64,000 nt of DNA. Source: an uncultured Caulobacter sp. GTDB taxonomy: Bacteria > Pseudomonadota > Alphaproteobacteria > Caulobacterales > Caulobacteraceae. The stretch's first letter is position 1. Every line of letters starts with the position of its first letter. The notes beneath the pieces were generated by a model that was not told the DNA's origin, searched no databases, and saw only the letters and a program-made list of their open reading frames with translations. This document shows positions 34,748 through 43,613 of this stretch, piece by piece. The position numbers and the translations under genes are program-made. The stretch lies in the NCBI GenBank assembly GCA_913776195.1, contig CAJYMH010000014.1, positions 88,535 through 152,534 of the forward strand. Direction: 5' to 3'.

Positions 34748-36466
34748 ATGGCGCGCAAGCTGTTGAAAGGTCTGGCGGGCGCCGCGGCGCTCGCCCTGGC
34801 GCTTGCCGGCGCGGCTTGGGCCGCGCCGGCCAAGCCGGCGCCGAAGTTCGACTACATCCTAGATTATGACGCGATCAATCACCCGGTGATCGGCCGGCGG
34901 GGGATGGTGGTCAGCCAAAACGCGGTCGCCTCGCAGGTCGGCGCTGGGATCTTGTCGCGCGGCGGAAATGCGATCGACGCCGCCGTCGCTACGGGTCTGG
35001 CGCTTTCAGTCACCTTACCTCAAGCCGGCAACCTGGGGGGCGGCGGCTTTGCGCTGATCTACATCGCTCGAGAGAACCGCACCTTAGCCCTGGATTACTA
35101 TCCTCAGGCGCCCCTCGCGACGACCCGCGACCTCTTGCGCAGCGACGACGGCAAGCTCGATCTCGCCAAGCGCTATTCCTATCTGGCTGTGGGCGTGCCT
35201 GGCACGCCGCTTGGCCTGGAGGCGATGCACAAGCGCTATGGCAAGCTGCCTTGGAAGACGGTGGCGCAGCCGGCGGTCGATCTGGCCGAAAAGGGCATCA
35301 TCGTCACCGACGAATTTGTCTACGGGCTGAATCTTCAGCGCGAGGGGATGCTCCTCGACGCGCCGACCGCCAAGAGCCTCTTCAAGAGCGACGGCGAAAG
35401 CTACCAACCCAACGAGACCATCCGGCAACGCGATTTGGCCTGGTCGCTGCGGCAGGTTCGCGACCATGGCGCGGACGCATTTTACCGCGGGGCCCTGGGC
35501 CGCCGCGTGATCGCCGGCGTTCAAGGCCGGGGCGGAGTGCTGAGCCTGGCGGACTTAGAGGCCTATCGCGTGCGTTGGTCCGACCCAGTGACCTGCGACT
35601 ATCGTGGCGTCCAGGTAGCCTATGCGCCGCCGCCGTCAGCAGGCGTCCTTTTGTGCGGCCTGATGAACATTCTCGAGCGCTTCCCCATGGCGCAATACGG
35701 CCAAAATAGCGTTCAGAGCCTGCACCTGACCGCCGAGGCGATGAAGCTTGTCTTCGCCGACCGAGCAAAGTTCATGGGCGGCTATCCTCAGTACACGCCC
35801 CCGGCGGCCGGACTGACGAGCAAGGCATACGCGGCTGAAAGAGCGCGATTGATCGATCCAGCTCGGGCCATGTCGGCTCAGGCTATGCCGGGCGACCCGC
35901 TGCTCTTCGAGAGCCGGGACACCACCCACTATTCGGTCGCCGACGCCGAGGGCAATGTGGTCACCAACACCTACACCCTGGGCTCATCATACGGCGCGCA
36001 TGTCATGGCGCCGGGGACCGGCTTCTTCCTCAATGACGCCATGGCTAATTTCAATTGGAGCAATGATGATCCGGCCAACTTGCCCGAGCCTGGCAAGCGG
36101 GTGATCACCACCATCACCCCGGTGATCGCCTTCAAGCAAGGCAAGCCCTGGCTGGCCGCAGGCTCGCCCGGCGGAACGCGGATCATCTCGGCTATGGCGC
36201 AGCTCTTGATGAACCTTATCGACCACGGCCTCAACGTGGCGGAAGCGACAGCGCGGCCGCGTATTTTCCAGGCGGCTAGCGACACGCCGGTGGAATTTGA
36301 GCCGGGATTCACATCCGACGTCATGAAGCTGCTTGAGGCGAGGGGGCACAAGTCGCGCTCGTCACTGACCATGGGATCAACCCAGTCGATCACGATCGAA
36401 GACGGGGTGTTCTACGGCGGGTCAGATCCGCGTCGGCCGGGCGGGGGCGCCATCGCCGTCGATTGA
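34748..36466 (+). CDS. ggt: Gamma-glutamyltransferase, periplasmic
   Basis: A 572-residue N-terminal nucleophile hydrolase precursor: signal peptide (about 1-26), large-subunit signatures VVSQNAVASQVGAGILSRGGNAIDAAVA and LGGGGFALIYI, and the autocleavage/catalytic threonine in RDTTHYSVADAEGN (Thr about 392), followed by GSSYGAHVMAPGTGFFLNDAM and AAGSPGGTRIISAMAQLLMN. All core features are intact. It cleaves or transfers gamma-glutamyl groups, for example from glutathione. Position two bases after a sigma-controlled receptor is unusual and suggests that its substrate is the receptor ligand. Confidence 0.95.
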   Translation: MARKLLKGLAGAAALALALAGAAWAAPAKPAPKFDYILDYDAINHPVIGRRGMVVSQNAVASQVGAGILSRGGNAIDAAVATGLALSVTLPQAGNLGGGGFALIYIARENRTLALDYYPQAPLATTRDLLRSDDGKLDLAKRYSYLAVGVPGTPLGLEAMHKRYGKLPWKTVAQPAVDLAEKGIIVTDEFVYGLNLQREGMLLDAPTAKSLFKSDGESYQPNETIRQRDLAWSLRQVRDHGADAFYRGALGRRVIAGVQGRGGVLSLADLEAYRVRWSDPVTCDYRGVQVAYAPPPSAGVLLCGLMNILERFPMAQYGQNSVQSLHLTAEAMKLVFADRAKFMGGYPQYTPPAAGLTSKAYAAERARLIDPARAMSAQAMPGDPLLFESRDTTHYSVADAEGNVVTNTYTLGSSYGAHVMAPGTGFFLNDAMANFNWSNDDPANLPEPGKRVITTITPVIAFKQGKPWLAAGSPGGTRIISAMAQLLMNLIDHGLNVAEATARPRIFQAASDTPVEFEPGFTSDVMKLLEARGHKSRSSLTMGSTQSITIEDGVFYGGSDPRRPGGGAIAVD

Positions 36467-36545
36467 GGCTGGCGGCGGGCGCCGGCAGTGTCATGCCGCA
36501 TGCGCCACGCTGACGATCTGTGAGCAGGCGACAGGGCGCTTTTGG

Positions 36546-36647
36546 GCTGTAGCGTCCGACGATGATGTTCGGATGCCGAACCTGCTGGTCCAGCGGGATG
36601 CCCTTGAAGGGGCTTTCGAAGAAGTTGGTCACAGTTGTCCACCGCAT
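36546..36647 (-). pseudogene. Remnant of a CatB/Vat-type xenobiotic O-acetyltransferase (N-terminus only)
   Basis: On the minus strand, 34 codons from ATG 36647 read ...TNFFESPFKGIPLDQQVRH then PNIIVGRYS, the well-conserved N-terminus of hexapeptide-repeat acetyltransferases of the CatB/Vat group. After GRYS the frame continues into unrelated sequence; the YYSGYYHGHSFDDC segment and all hexapeptide repeats are missing. So only about a seventh of the gene is left. It lies in the low-density junction after ggt. Confidence 0.75.
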
Positions 36648-37005
36648 CGAGGCGGTCGCTCAAAGCGCCGCCGTGCATAAGAGATACGGGCGCGCGAACG
36701 GGTCCGGCGGCGCCCGGTGAAATGTCCCTCGCATTAGAAGCGCGGGGACCCCATGCAGGTGGTACGGTGGCTCTTAACCATGGCCGACAGCTTATGTCGC
36801 GGATAGTGGAAGCTCAAGTTGGCGCATGAAACTCAAATCGAGTCCGAGCGATCATCTGTCAGCAGCTTTCCGCAACCGTCGCATGCCTCGAGCATGATTT
36901 GTGATGGCGCGTTTCCCACCAAGAACTAACCTAAGCGAGCTCTTTGCGGACATTCGAAATGTCAGACATCTACGTCAGCAATTGAGGCAAAAGCGGTCTG
37001 GGCGG
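36648..37005. other. Intergenic stretch without a supportable gene
   Basis: Between the acetyltransferase remnant and the Sel1-like gene no ORF has a ribosome site, convincing codon use or recognisable motif. GC content is visibly lower than in the flanking genes. A short inverted repeat CATGC-CTCGA-GCATG near 36880-36896 is the only structure seen. Confidence 0.5.
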
Positions 37006-37824
37006 CTATCCAGCGTAGTCCGTGGCGCGGTGGAACATCTTCACCAGACGACGACGAAACGCCTGACGCTGCTCATAATCGGCCGACGAAGCAGATTGGG
37101 TCAGGTTCTCGCATCTGCTCGAAAACCCCACCGCCTCGGCATCTTCGACACACCGGGCAAGCCAGCGCGCTGATTGAGCGATCGCCGCTTGGTGGATCGC
37201 CTGCGCCCGGCCGCATAGCGACGGCATGCCATCGCTGCAGCCCATGGCGAAAGCAAGATAAGCAATGTAGCCGGGATGCCAGACCTCTTCGGAAACGCCG
37301 ATCGCATCGGCGTCGGGGACATTGTCGGCAAGAATCTCGCAGCCATTGCCATCGATGAAAGGCTCGCCGCTGGGGAAGCAAGACTTGGAAAGATAGGCGA
37401 AGGCTTGATCAGCGCGGCGCTCTCCGGAGAGGCCTTTGCGATAGATGATCCCCAGAAACTTGCAGGCATACGGACCGATGCCTGGATCGGCGCCTCCGCA
37501 TACGGGCGCCATTTTGTCCTTGGCCTTGCCATAGTCGCGAAGCTGCGGATTAAGGAAATAGATCTTACCCGCCTCGTAGCAGCCGCTTATCTGAAGGCGT
37601 GCGGCGCAGGATGCCTCGTAGGCGGCGAGAGCCGCCTTCGCGTCGCCGCGCTTCTCCGCCTTCACGCCAGCGCGCCAGCAACTGTCCACATTCGCTTCCG
37701 GCGCGCAGTCCGAAGATCGCAAGCTCATCGTCGCTTCGGCTCGCTGCGTCGGCTGGGACAAGGCTGGACCCGGCGCAATCGCCAAACCCATGATCGTCAG
37801 CAAGGCCACCAAGATCGATCGCAA
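37006..37824 (-). CDS. Secreted Cys-rich Sel1/TPR-like repeat protein
   Basis: A 272-residue protein. The start is TTG 37824, since GAGGAG lies seven bases upstream and it is followed by a signal peptide (LRSILVALLTIMGLAIAPGP, ending ALSQ); the frame is open much further (to 38322) but that part is antisense to the next gene. The mature protein has about ten cysteines and repeated motifs such as AALAAYEASCAARLQISGC and ACKFLGIIYRKGLSGERRAD, like disulfide-bonded Sel1 repeat proteins. Such proteins mediate protein contacts; function here unknown. Divergent from 37973. Confidence 0.78.
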   Translation of the reverse strand: MRSILVALLTIMGLAIAPGPALSQPTQRAEATMSLRSSDCAPEANVDSCWRAGVKAEKRGDAKAALAAYEASCAARLQISGCYEAGKIYFLNPQLRDYGKAKDKMAPVCGGADPGIGPYACKFLGIIYRKGLSGERRADQAFAYLSKSCFPSGEPFIDGNGCEILADNVPDADAIGVSEEVWHPGYIAYLAFAMGCSDGMPSLCGRAQAIHQAAIAQSARWLARCVEDAEAVGFSSRCENLTQSASSADYEQRQAFRRRLVKMFHRATDYAG

Positions 37825-37972
37825 TTTGGTCTCCTCGTGTGCAGGATCGGACAACGTTCCGCGCCGCGCGGTGTGCAAGTTTGGTGCGGCGCACCGGTTG
37901 GGCAAATCAGCCGATCCGGCCACGCTTAGCGTTTGAACAAAGGCGCAAGCGCTTCGTTTCAGCAAAAGTTCA

Positions 37973-38716
37973 ATGCAGAAAGCGGCCATGTCGATCTCCG
38001 CTACTTCGCGTCTCATCGTCATATGCCAGGCTGTCGCAACCCTACTGATCTCGCCAGTTTGCGCCCAGGCAGAGCCCAAAGCTGCGCCGGGCAGGATCGT
38101 CGACCCGGTCGTCGGTGAATATTCGTCTGTGGCGCGGGAGCTGATCGCGGGCATTCGCCTAAAACCCGACGGCAGCTTCGAATACGGATTGACGGTCGGT
38201 TCGCTCGATGAGCGAGCACAAGGGCGGTGGAAGCGTGAGGGGCGCCGGATCGCCTTGGTCAGCGAACCGAAGCCGACGCCGCCGTCGATCACCGCTGACA
38301 GGATCGAGCACGCTCCGGGCAAGCCTTTTTCGATACGGCTGCTCGGTCCTGGAGGGCAGGATATCCCGATGGTCGATCTGCGTATCGATTTCGATACTGG
38401 GCAGCCGCTGGAGTCCTATCTGGCCGGAAGTCCGTGGACGTTGCCGCCGAGCGAAAAGCGGCGGCCTCGCTTCGTCACCTTCAGCAAGAAAGCCTATCGG
38501 ATCGATTCCGGACGGCTGCCGCTTCATGCCGAGGAGGGAAAGGTCGCCACCTTCCTGCTGACGCCGAACGACCTCGGCGCGGTGGATCTGACAGGCGCTT
38601 ATCTTGAACCGAACGGGGATGACCTCATCCTCACGCGGCCCGACGGATCGTTGTCCTTCAGCCGCCTCACGGACGCATCGCCAGCCCCGTCCTCATTTGA
38701 CCCAAACGCCCGCTGA
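37973..38716 (+). CDS. Secreted hypothetical protein
   Basis: A 247-residue protein with a signal peptide (about residues 1-33, including LIVICQAVATLLISPVCAQA) and beta-rich mature sequence (VVGEYSSVARELIAGIRLKPDGSFEYGLTVGS, positions about 45-77; then ARGRW-like QGRWKREGRRIALVSEP). Family not recognised; the repeated 'graded display of text and threshold' pattern resembles small periplasmic beta-barrel or lipocalin-like proteins, a weak guess. The start could also be ATG 37988. Divergent from the Sel1-like gene, with which it may share a promoter region. Confidence 0.68.
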   Translation: MQKAAMSISATSRLIVICQAVATLLISPVCAQAEPKAAPGRIVDPVVGEYSSVARELIAGIRLKPDGSFEYGLTVGSLDERAQGRWKREGRRIALVSEPKPTPPSITADRIEHAPGKPFSIRLLGPGGQDIPMVDLRIDFDTGQPLESYLAGSPWTLPPSEKRRPRFVTFSKKAYRIDSGRLPLHAEEGKVATFLLTPNDLGAVDLTGAYLEPNGDDLILTRPDGSLSFSRLTDASPAPSSFDPNAR

Positions 38717-38888
38717 ACAGCGCCTGAGGCGAAACAGCCGAATATCGAAACCCTGCCTTGGCTGTCATGTCCTCCCGGTGGAGAACGGTCCCTAGACGCT
38801 TAGGATGGAGCCTCGAGCCACGAGCACGCCTTTCGGGGAAGCTCGGCAGCTTATTGGTGGCGGGGCTAAACGGGTTCATGCTGCTGCG

Positions 38889-39275
38889 ATGAATATCCGG
38901 ACTGCTGTCTGCACCTGCGGCTTACTTTCGGTCGACGCTCGCGGCGAGCCGCTGAAAATCAGCGCGTGCCACTGCCACGCCTGTCAGCGTCGTACAGGCA
39001 GCGCTTTCAGTGCGGCGGTTTTCTACGATCGGGATCAAGTGTCCCTGAACGGAACGTCGAAAACATTCACGCGGCGCGGCGACAGCGGTCAGGACGTGGA
39101 GTTTCACTTTTGCCCCAACTGCGGGACAAACATCCTCTGGTATCCGCAGTTTAGACCCCGCTACGCCGGAGTGGCGATCGGATGTTTTGCAGACGGCGGC
39201 GTCGGCGGGCCGACTCAATCGGTGTACGAACATCTCCGCCATCCGTGGGTAAGTTTAGCAATCAAGGCGCCGTAG
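38889..39275 (+). CDS. GFA family protein (glutathione-dependent formaldehyde-activating enzyme-like)
   Basis: A 128-residue CENP-V/GFA-type zinc protein. Zinc ligands are visible as CTCG near residue 9, CHCHACQ near 31-37 and CPNCGTN near 76-82; the last stretch LRHPWVSLA is typical of the family end. ATG 38889 is chosen because the family begins just before the first Cys pair; upstream frame to 38805 lacks homology. Family members are named after a glutathione-formaldehyde activity but most have unknown function. It stands alone. Confidence 0.88.
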   Translation: MNIRTAVCTCGLLSVDARGEPLKISACHCHACQRRTGSAFSAAVFYDRDQVSLNGTSKTFTRRGDSGQDVEFHFCPNCGTNILWYPQFRPRYAGVAIGCFADGGVGGPTQSVYEHLRHPWVSLAIKAP

Positions 39276-39395
39276 CCTTCGGTCTGCCTTCGACCAAGGC
39301 TTGGGGCTGACTGGGCGCTGTTGGGCACCCCCGTGCTGTTCATCGACGCCGTCGGAGGGGTCTGCTTATGGCGGGCAGCTTACCGTCTAGCAGCC

Positions 39396-39860
39396 TCACT
39401 CACAGTGGGTCAGCCAGCCCTTCTTTCTCGGGAGCGCTGGGCTTTGCCGTCCTGCGTACGTCAGCAGCTCTGATTGCAGAAGGGTCGCTAGAAACTCGGA
39501 AGACGCCTGGAGCCCGAGGTCTTCGCCAAGTGCTTCGACAAGCGTTCCGCACAGCGCCGAAAATGAGGGATTGAACCGAACCTGCTCGAAGGACGCGGCG
39601 TCGATGTCGTCGATCGCCCTCACAAAGCACATATTGTTCCTACGCCACACGATCAGACTTACTGTCGTGCCGAGCATCGTCGGCTGCGGCAAGGCCGTGC
39701 CGCTCGTCAGGGCTGTCCAAAGCGCTTCGGCGTTGGTGCTGACTCTGCGCATACGGAACGACGGGGACAGGTGCAGATGAGCCTGCTCCCAATCCACATC
39801 GGCAAGCTTTTCTGGCGTCAGGGGTGCGGCGTCGGCCGCGACGAAGGCTTCGCTTGGGCC
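39396..39860 (-). pseudogene. C-terminal remnant of an HvfC/BufC family (DUF2063-type) protein
   Basis: The minus frame is open from about 39942 but has no good start: first usable codon is GTG 39797. The readable part (DVDWEQAHLHLSPSFRMRRV, SLIVWRRNNMCFVRAIDD, FLATLLQSELLTYAG) resembles the C-terminal half of HvfC/BufC, a partner of DUF692 proteins in copper/gold-responsive copper-chelating peptide operons. The N-terminal DNA-binding-like domain and the bufA and bufB partners are absent. Likely a fragment rather than a short gene. A small protein expressed from GTG 39797 cannot be excluded. Confidence 0.6.
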
Positions 39861-39867
39861 TTCCGCG

Positions 39868-40034
39868 GGTTGGCGCCCACCAATCTTCCGCTGGCCGGAG
39901 CAGTCGCCGCCACCCTCTACTGCCTCTATTGTGAAGCGGTCTCACCGCTTTACATCTTCACGCGATATACATCCGGTATCGGGCTGGCGACGATCGCCGG
40001 GATGCTGCTGGGACGGCGTATCTTGCGCTGGTGA
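39868..40034 (+). pseudogene. C-terminal remnant of NrsF (DUF1109 family anti-sigma factor)
   Basis: The plus frame ending at 40034 reads LAPTNLPLAGAVAATLYCLY, then CEAVSPLYIFTRYTSGIGLA and MLLGRRILRW. Two hydrophobic segments plus the C-terminal LRW match the end of NrsF proteins, six-helix anti-sigma factors of SigF-type sigma factors. The first four helices and any adjacent sigma gene are missing. It abuts, in opposite orientation, the BufC remnant, so the two are pieces of a broken SigF/NrsF-Buf locus. Confidence 0.6.
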
Positions 40035-40094
40035 CCGCGCCAGACCCTAAGCAGACCTCCAACGGGGCGCCAAGCAACTGCGCCCGCACCGAGC

Positions 40095-41084
40095 TTAGAG
40101 GGCGGGGCGCGCTCGAAGTTTGCGATAGACGCTTCTCGCTGAAACCAAATCCTGCACCACATGGCCGATCGACTTGTAGATCGTTAGCTGGTCGCGGGCG
40201 GTGCGGCCAGCAAGTGCGCCCGTCAAAACCTCTCCGATCTCGCCAACCACATGATCGTCGCCAACCAGGCCCGCCTCTTTGGCGTTCAGGAACTCAGCGC
40301 CCTGAGCCAGGATCGAGGCGCGAGAGTCTGCGATGAAGCGGCCGGCGAGGACGACGCTGTGATCGACTTCGACAGGCCCAGGTCCGCTCGAGCCGACCAG
40401 ATTGAGGTGCGTGCCCGGCGCAAGCTGATGGGCGGACAAAATGGGTTCTCGGGCGTTCGTCACTGTGCAGACGATGTCTGCCTCCGCGACAGCCTCATCG
40501 ACACTTGCGGCCCAACAGATCTCGATCCCCGACAGTCGTGGGTCGCGCGCGAGCTCCTGCGTGAGAGCCTGAGCCTGTCCTGGGCTTCTCCCCCAAAAGA
40601 CGATCCTGGAGAGATGCCGTACCCTTGAGATCGCAAGGGCATGCGCCTTTGCCTGCAGGCCGCAGCCAAGGATGCTCAGTGTCCGGGCTTGGGGCTTCGC
40701 CAGGACGTCGGTGGCGACCGCGCTGGCCGCCGCCGTGCGGATTTCGGTGATGGCTTCCGCGTCGACCACGCAAAGGGGCAAGGCGCTCGTCCCGTCGAAC
40801 AGAACCACGAGGCCTTGATGGGTCGAGCGACCGTGATGATCCTTGTCCCCAAAGACGCCTATCAACTTGGCGCCGAAGACCTCGTCCTGACCGAGCGATC
40901 CTGGCATGACGCCAAGCACCTTGCGATCGCCTAGACCCATGATCGTACGGAGGAGTTGGTGCGTCCGACCCGACGAGAGAGCGATCATGCCTTCGCGCAC
41001 AGCCTCGATCGCCTCATCAAAGGGCAGGTTCTGGCGAACGGCCGCCCCATCGATCACCAGCAGATCCGACGCCGCCCAGCTCAT
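40095..41084 (-). CDS. Ornithine cyclodeaminase / alanine dehydrogenase family protein
   Basis: A 329-residue OCD/mu-crystallin family oxidoreductase. The NAD(P)-binding motif is LSILGCGLQAKAHALAISRV (about residues 137-156), with upstream KLIGVFGDKDHHGRSTHQGLVVLFD and downstream HLNLVGSSGPGPVEVD. The family includes ornithine cyclodeaminase (ornithine to proline), ketimine reductases and 2,3-diaminopropionate or N-carboxyethyl-type synthases, so the reaction is open. A very good ribosome site, GGAGG, precedes the ATG. It is the last gene of the minus-strand cluster after the class V PLP enzyme. Confidence 0.88.
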   Translation of the reverse strand: MSWAASDLLVIDGAAVRQNLPFDEAIEAVREGMIALSSGRTHQLLRTIMGLGDRKVLGVMPGSLGQDEVFGAKLIGVFGDKDHHGRSTHQGLVVLFDGTSALPLCVVDAEAITEIRTAAASAVATDVLAKPQARTLSILGCGLQAKAHALAISRVRHLSRIVFWGRSPGQAQALTQELARDPRLSGIEICWAASVDEAVAEADIVCTVTNAREPILSAHQLAPGTHLNLVGSSGPGPVEVDHSVVLAGRFIADSRASILAQGAEFLNAKEAGLVGDDHVVGEIGEVLTGALAGRTARDQLTIYKSIGHVVQDLVSARSVYRKLRARPAL

Positions 41085-41138
41085 CCTATTCCTCCGGCCT
41101 TGAACAGAGTTGTGGTGAAGTCCGCCGCGCGATCAAGC

Positions 41139-42353
41139 TTACCGCGGCGTGCGCAGGATGCGGGCGAGCTGATCGACGTCATCGGGGGTGTTGTAGACGG
41201 ACGGCGAGATGCGGATGCGGTGTGGATAGACCGAGATCGTGATGCCAGCCTGGCGCAAGGCCGCCGCGAACCGGGCTTGGGCGTCTCTCACCCCGTAAGC
41301 AATGATCGGCCCTGGCGATCCTTGCGGGGTTAGGGCGGTGAAGCCCTCGTCCGGCAGTTGGGAGCGCAGGCGGTCGATCAGCCCCTGACGATGACGGGCG
41401 ATCGCGCCGACGCTTAGGGCCTCGATATAGCCCAAGGATGCTGCGGCGGTCGCCAGAGCCCCCCAGGCGGGTGTGCTGGTCTCAAACAGACCTGCCGCTG
41501 TCTGAGCCAGTTCATAGTCTCCAATGGCCGGGCCTGGCGTATCAAAAGGAAGGTCGTGGCTGGCCTGGCGTGTGATCTGCCGCCAGCCCACATGGGGCCG
41601 CGTGAGCTCGCCCAGCCGGTCTGGCCGCACGTAAAGAAAGGCGGTCCCAAAGTCGCCCATCAGCCATTTGTAGGTCCCACAGCAGGCGAAATCGACGCCG
41701 GTTGCGCGCACATCCACCGGCATAGCCCCAGCCGCCTGTGCGATGTCGGCGTAGACCCGCGCATCCTTGGCATGGGCGATCGCGCAGAGCTCGGCCAGAT
41801 CGTGCGTGAAACCGGTCTGGCTGGACACGAGCGAGACCGCCACGAGCCGGGTCGCAGGGGTGATCGCCTTGCGAAAATCGGCAAGGTCGATGCGGCCGTT
41901 CTTCAAGCGCACGACCGACACCGGCGCGCCGCGCTTAGCTTGCTCTGCGTAGAGGGCGAGCGACGCGTCGTAGTGCCCCGCATCGGTCACCACGCCCGCG
42001 TCAGGGCCAACGCCGGTCGCTGCGCAGATTAGGTTCTCGCCGTCCAGCGTGCTGGGGACGACTGCAATATCGGCCGCATCGCAATTGATCAGCCGAGCAA
42101 AGCGCTCAACGGCGGCTTTGCGGGGATTGCCGCGCGGACCGACCGCCTGCGGCGCGGCGCGACGATCGTCGATGTAGCGTTGCGTCGCCAAGGCCGCGAA
42201 GGCCCCGACGGGATGGGTGAAGGCCGCGTCCAGATAGACGCCCTTGAAAGCAAAACTGGGTCGGTCGGGAAGTCCTGACGCCGTCATCCCTGCAGCCGCC
42301 GCGGCTGGTGAAAGCGCGGCCGAGGCGACCAGGGAGCGTCGCGTCAGCGCCAA
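41139..42353 (-). CDS. Tat-exported class V aminotransferase-fold PLP enzyme
   Basis: A 404-residue class V (cysteine-desulfurase/isopenicillin-epimerase-like) protein. PLP-site elements: VVTDAGHYDASLALYAEQAK, ADIAQAAGAMPVDV (Asp to the ring nitrogen) and the Schiff-base Lys in CCGTYKWLMGDFG. The N-terminus LTRRSLVASAALSPAAAAAG is a twin-arginine signal, so a cofactor-loaded enzyme is predicted to be exported. No cysteine-desulfurase active-site Cys loop is evident. Start TTG 42353, four bases after the MFS stop. It may act as an epimerase, lyase or aminotransferase on a periplasmic amino compound. Confidence 0.86.
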   Translation of the reverse strand: MALTRRSLVASAALSPAAAAAGMTASGLPDRPSFAFKGVYLDAAFTHPVGAFAALATQRYIDDRRAAPQAVGPRGNPRKAAVERFARLINCDAADIAVVPSTLDGENLICAATGVGPDAGVVTDAGHYDASLALYAEQAKRGAPVSVVRLKNGRIDLADFRKAITPATRLVAVSLVSSQTGFTHDLAELCAIAHAKDARVYADIAQAAGAMPVDVRATGVDFACCGTYKWLMGDFGTAFLYVRPDRLGELTRPHVGWRQITRQASHDLPFDTPGPAIGDYELAQTAAGLFETSTPAWGALATAAASLGYIEALSVGAIARHRQGLIDRLRSQLPDEGFTALTPQGSPGPIIAYGVRDAQARFAAALRQAGITISVYPHRIRISPSVYNTPDDVDQLARILRTPR

Positions 42354-42356
42354 GAC

Positions 42357-43613
42357 TTATTCCACTTCTCTTCCGCGGAGCACCACACCAAGCGCCGCGG
42401 CGCCCGCCAGGGCGGCGCAAGGCACGGCGGCCAGGAGCACGCCTGCTGGCGTTACGCCAAGAGCAAGAAGCTTGCCCGCCGCCAGCGGCCCGGCGATGCC
42501 GCCCAGACGCCCGACAGATACCGCCGCGCCCACGCCAGTGGCCCGTACGAGCGTAGGATAATAGGCCGGCGCCAGGGTGTAGAGCACAAGCTGGCCGCCG
42601 ATTGCGAAGAAGCCGACGACAATCCCGGCCCCGACGACCGGCCAAAAGCCTTGCGCGACGCCAAGGCCCCAAAGCCCGATCATGACGGCAAGGTACGTCG
42701 CGCCCAAGACATGCTTGCGGCCGCCCCGGTCTGCGAGGACCGCAAGCACGACACAGCCGACCGCAGCGCCCATGTTCTCGAAGGCCGAGATCAGGCCAGC
42801 CTGCTGCACCGAAAAGCCCTTGGCGACCATCAAGGTCGGAAGCCAGTTGTTGATGAGATAGACGACGACCTGGGTGAAGCCGTAGCTGGCCCAAAGCAGC
42901 GTGGTGAGCGTTGCTCGCCCCTGACCAAAAAGCACTTGGGCGACGGCGGGGCGCGCCTCAACCTGCTTAGCCTCGACCGCTGTGTTCGCCTGACGAAAAG
43001 CCGCCGATTCCGGCAGGGCGAAGATCAGGACAGGCAAGAGCACAAGCGGCAGCACGCCGCCGATGTAGAAGATCACCCGCCAGTCGAGGCCCACGCCCTG
43101 GCTAGCCACGAAGAGCCCCAGCAGCGTGCCGCCGATCGGCTGACCGCAAAACATCAGGCCCACGCCCGTGGCGCGGCGGTCGGGCCTGGACGCCTCGGCG
43201 GCCAGCGCGATCAGGTTGGGGAAGGCCGCGCCCAGGCCAAGGCCGCAAAGCAGGCGAACGGCCATGAACTGGCCCAGATCGGCAGCGTGGGCTGTGGCCA
43301 GTGAGAAGATGGCGAGGTCTGCGAACGCAAAGAGCAGCACGCGTTTGCGACCCAGGCGGTCGCCAAGTCTGCCGCCCACAGCAGCGCCAATCATCAAGCC
43401 AACGATCGTGGCGGTCAGCACGTAGGAGATCTGGCCGGGCGAGAAGCCCATGGCCTTGGCGACGGATGGAGCAGCAAGCCCCATCGAGACGATGTCTGCG
43501 CCCTCAAGCAGCGCGGCCAGGAAGCACAGGAAGATCGTCACGATGGGGCCTTTGGGCTCGTTAGAAGCGGGCGCGAGCGCCGACGAAGTACTGACGTCCG
43601 AAGATGTCGCCAT
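42357..43613 (-). CDS. MFS transporter, AAHS (aromatic acid:H+ symporter) type
   Basis: A 418-residue, 12-helix major facilitator. GGRLGDRLGRKRVLL is the loop 2-3 motif and LEGADIVSMGLAAPSVAKAM in helix 1 resembles the DGxD region of AAHS carriers such as MhpT, PcaK and BenK. The ATG at 43613 overlaps the receptor gene by 53 bases and has no ribosome site; GTG 43541, with AAAGG upstream, is a realistic alternative start. It presumably carries the product of the receptor/enzymes across the inner membrane. Confidence 0.88.
   Translation of the reverse strand: MATSSDVSTSSALAPASNEPKGPIVTIFLCFLAALLEGADIVSMGLAAPSVAKAMGFSPGQISYVLTATIVGLMIGAAVGGRLGDRLGRKRVLLFAFADLAIFSLATAHAADLGQFMAVRLLCGLGLGAAFPNLIALAAEASRPDRRATGVGLMFCGQPIGGTLLGLFVASQGVGLDWRVIFYIGGVLPLVLLPVLIFALPESAAFRQANTAVEAKQVEARPAVAQVLFGQGRATLTTLLWASYGFTQVVVYLINNWLPTLMVAKGFSVQQAGLISAFENMGAAVGCVVLAVLADRGGRKHVLGATYLAVMIGLWGLGVAQGFWPVVGAGIVVGFFAIGGQLVLYTLAPAYYPTLVRATGVGAAVSVGRLGGIAGPLAAGKLLALGVTPAGVLLAAVPCAALAGAAALGVVLRGREVE

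Noticed and set aside
37825..38322. Long N-terminal extension of the Sel1-like protein
   Set aside because: The extension is antisense to the secreted protein at 37973; a TTG with a good ribosome site and a signal peptide marks the real start at 37824.
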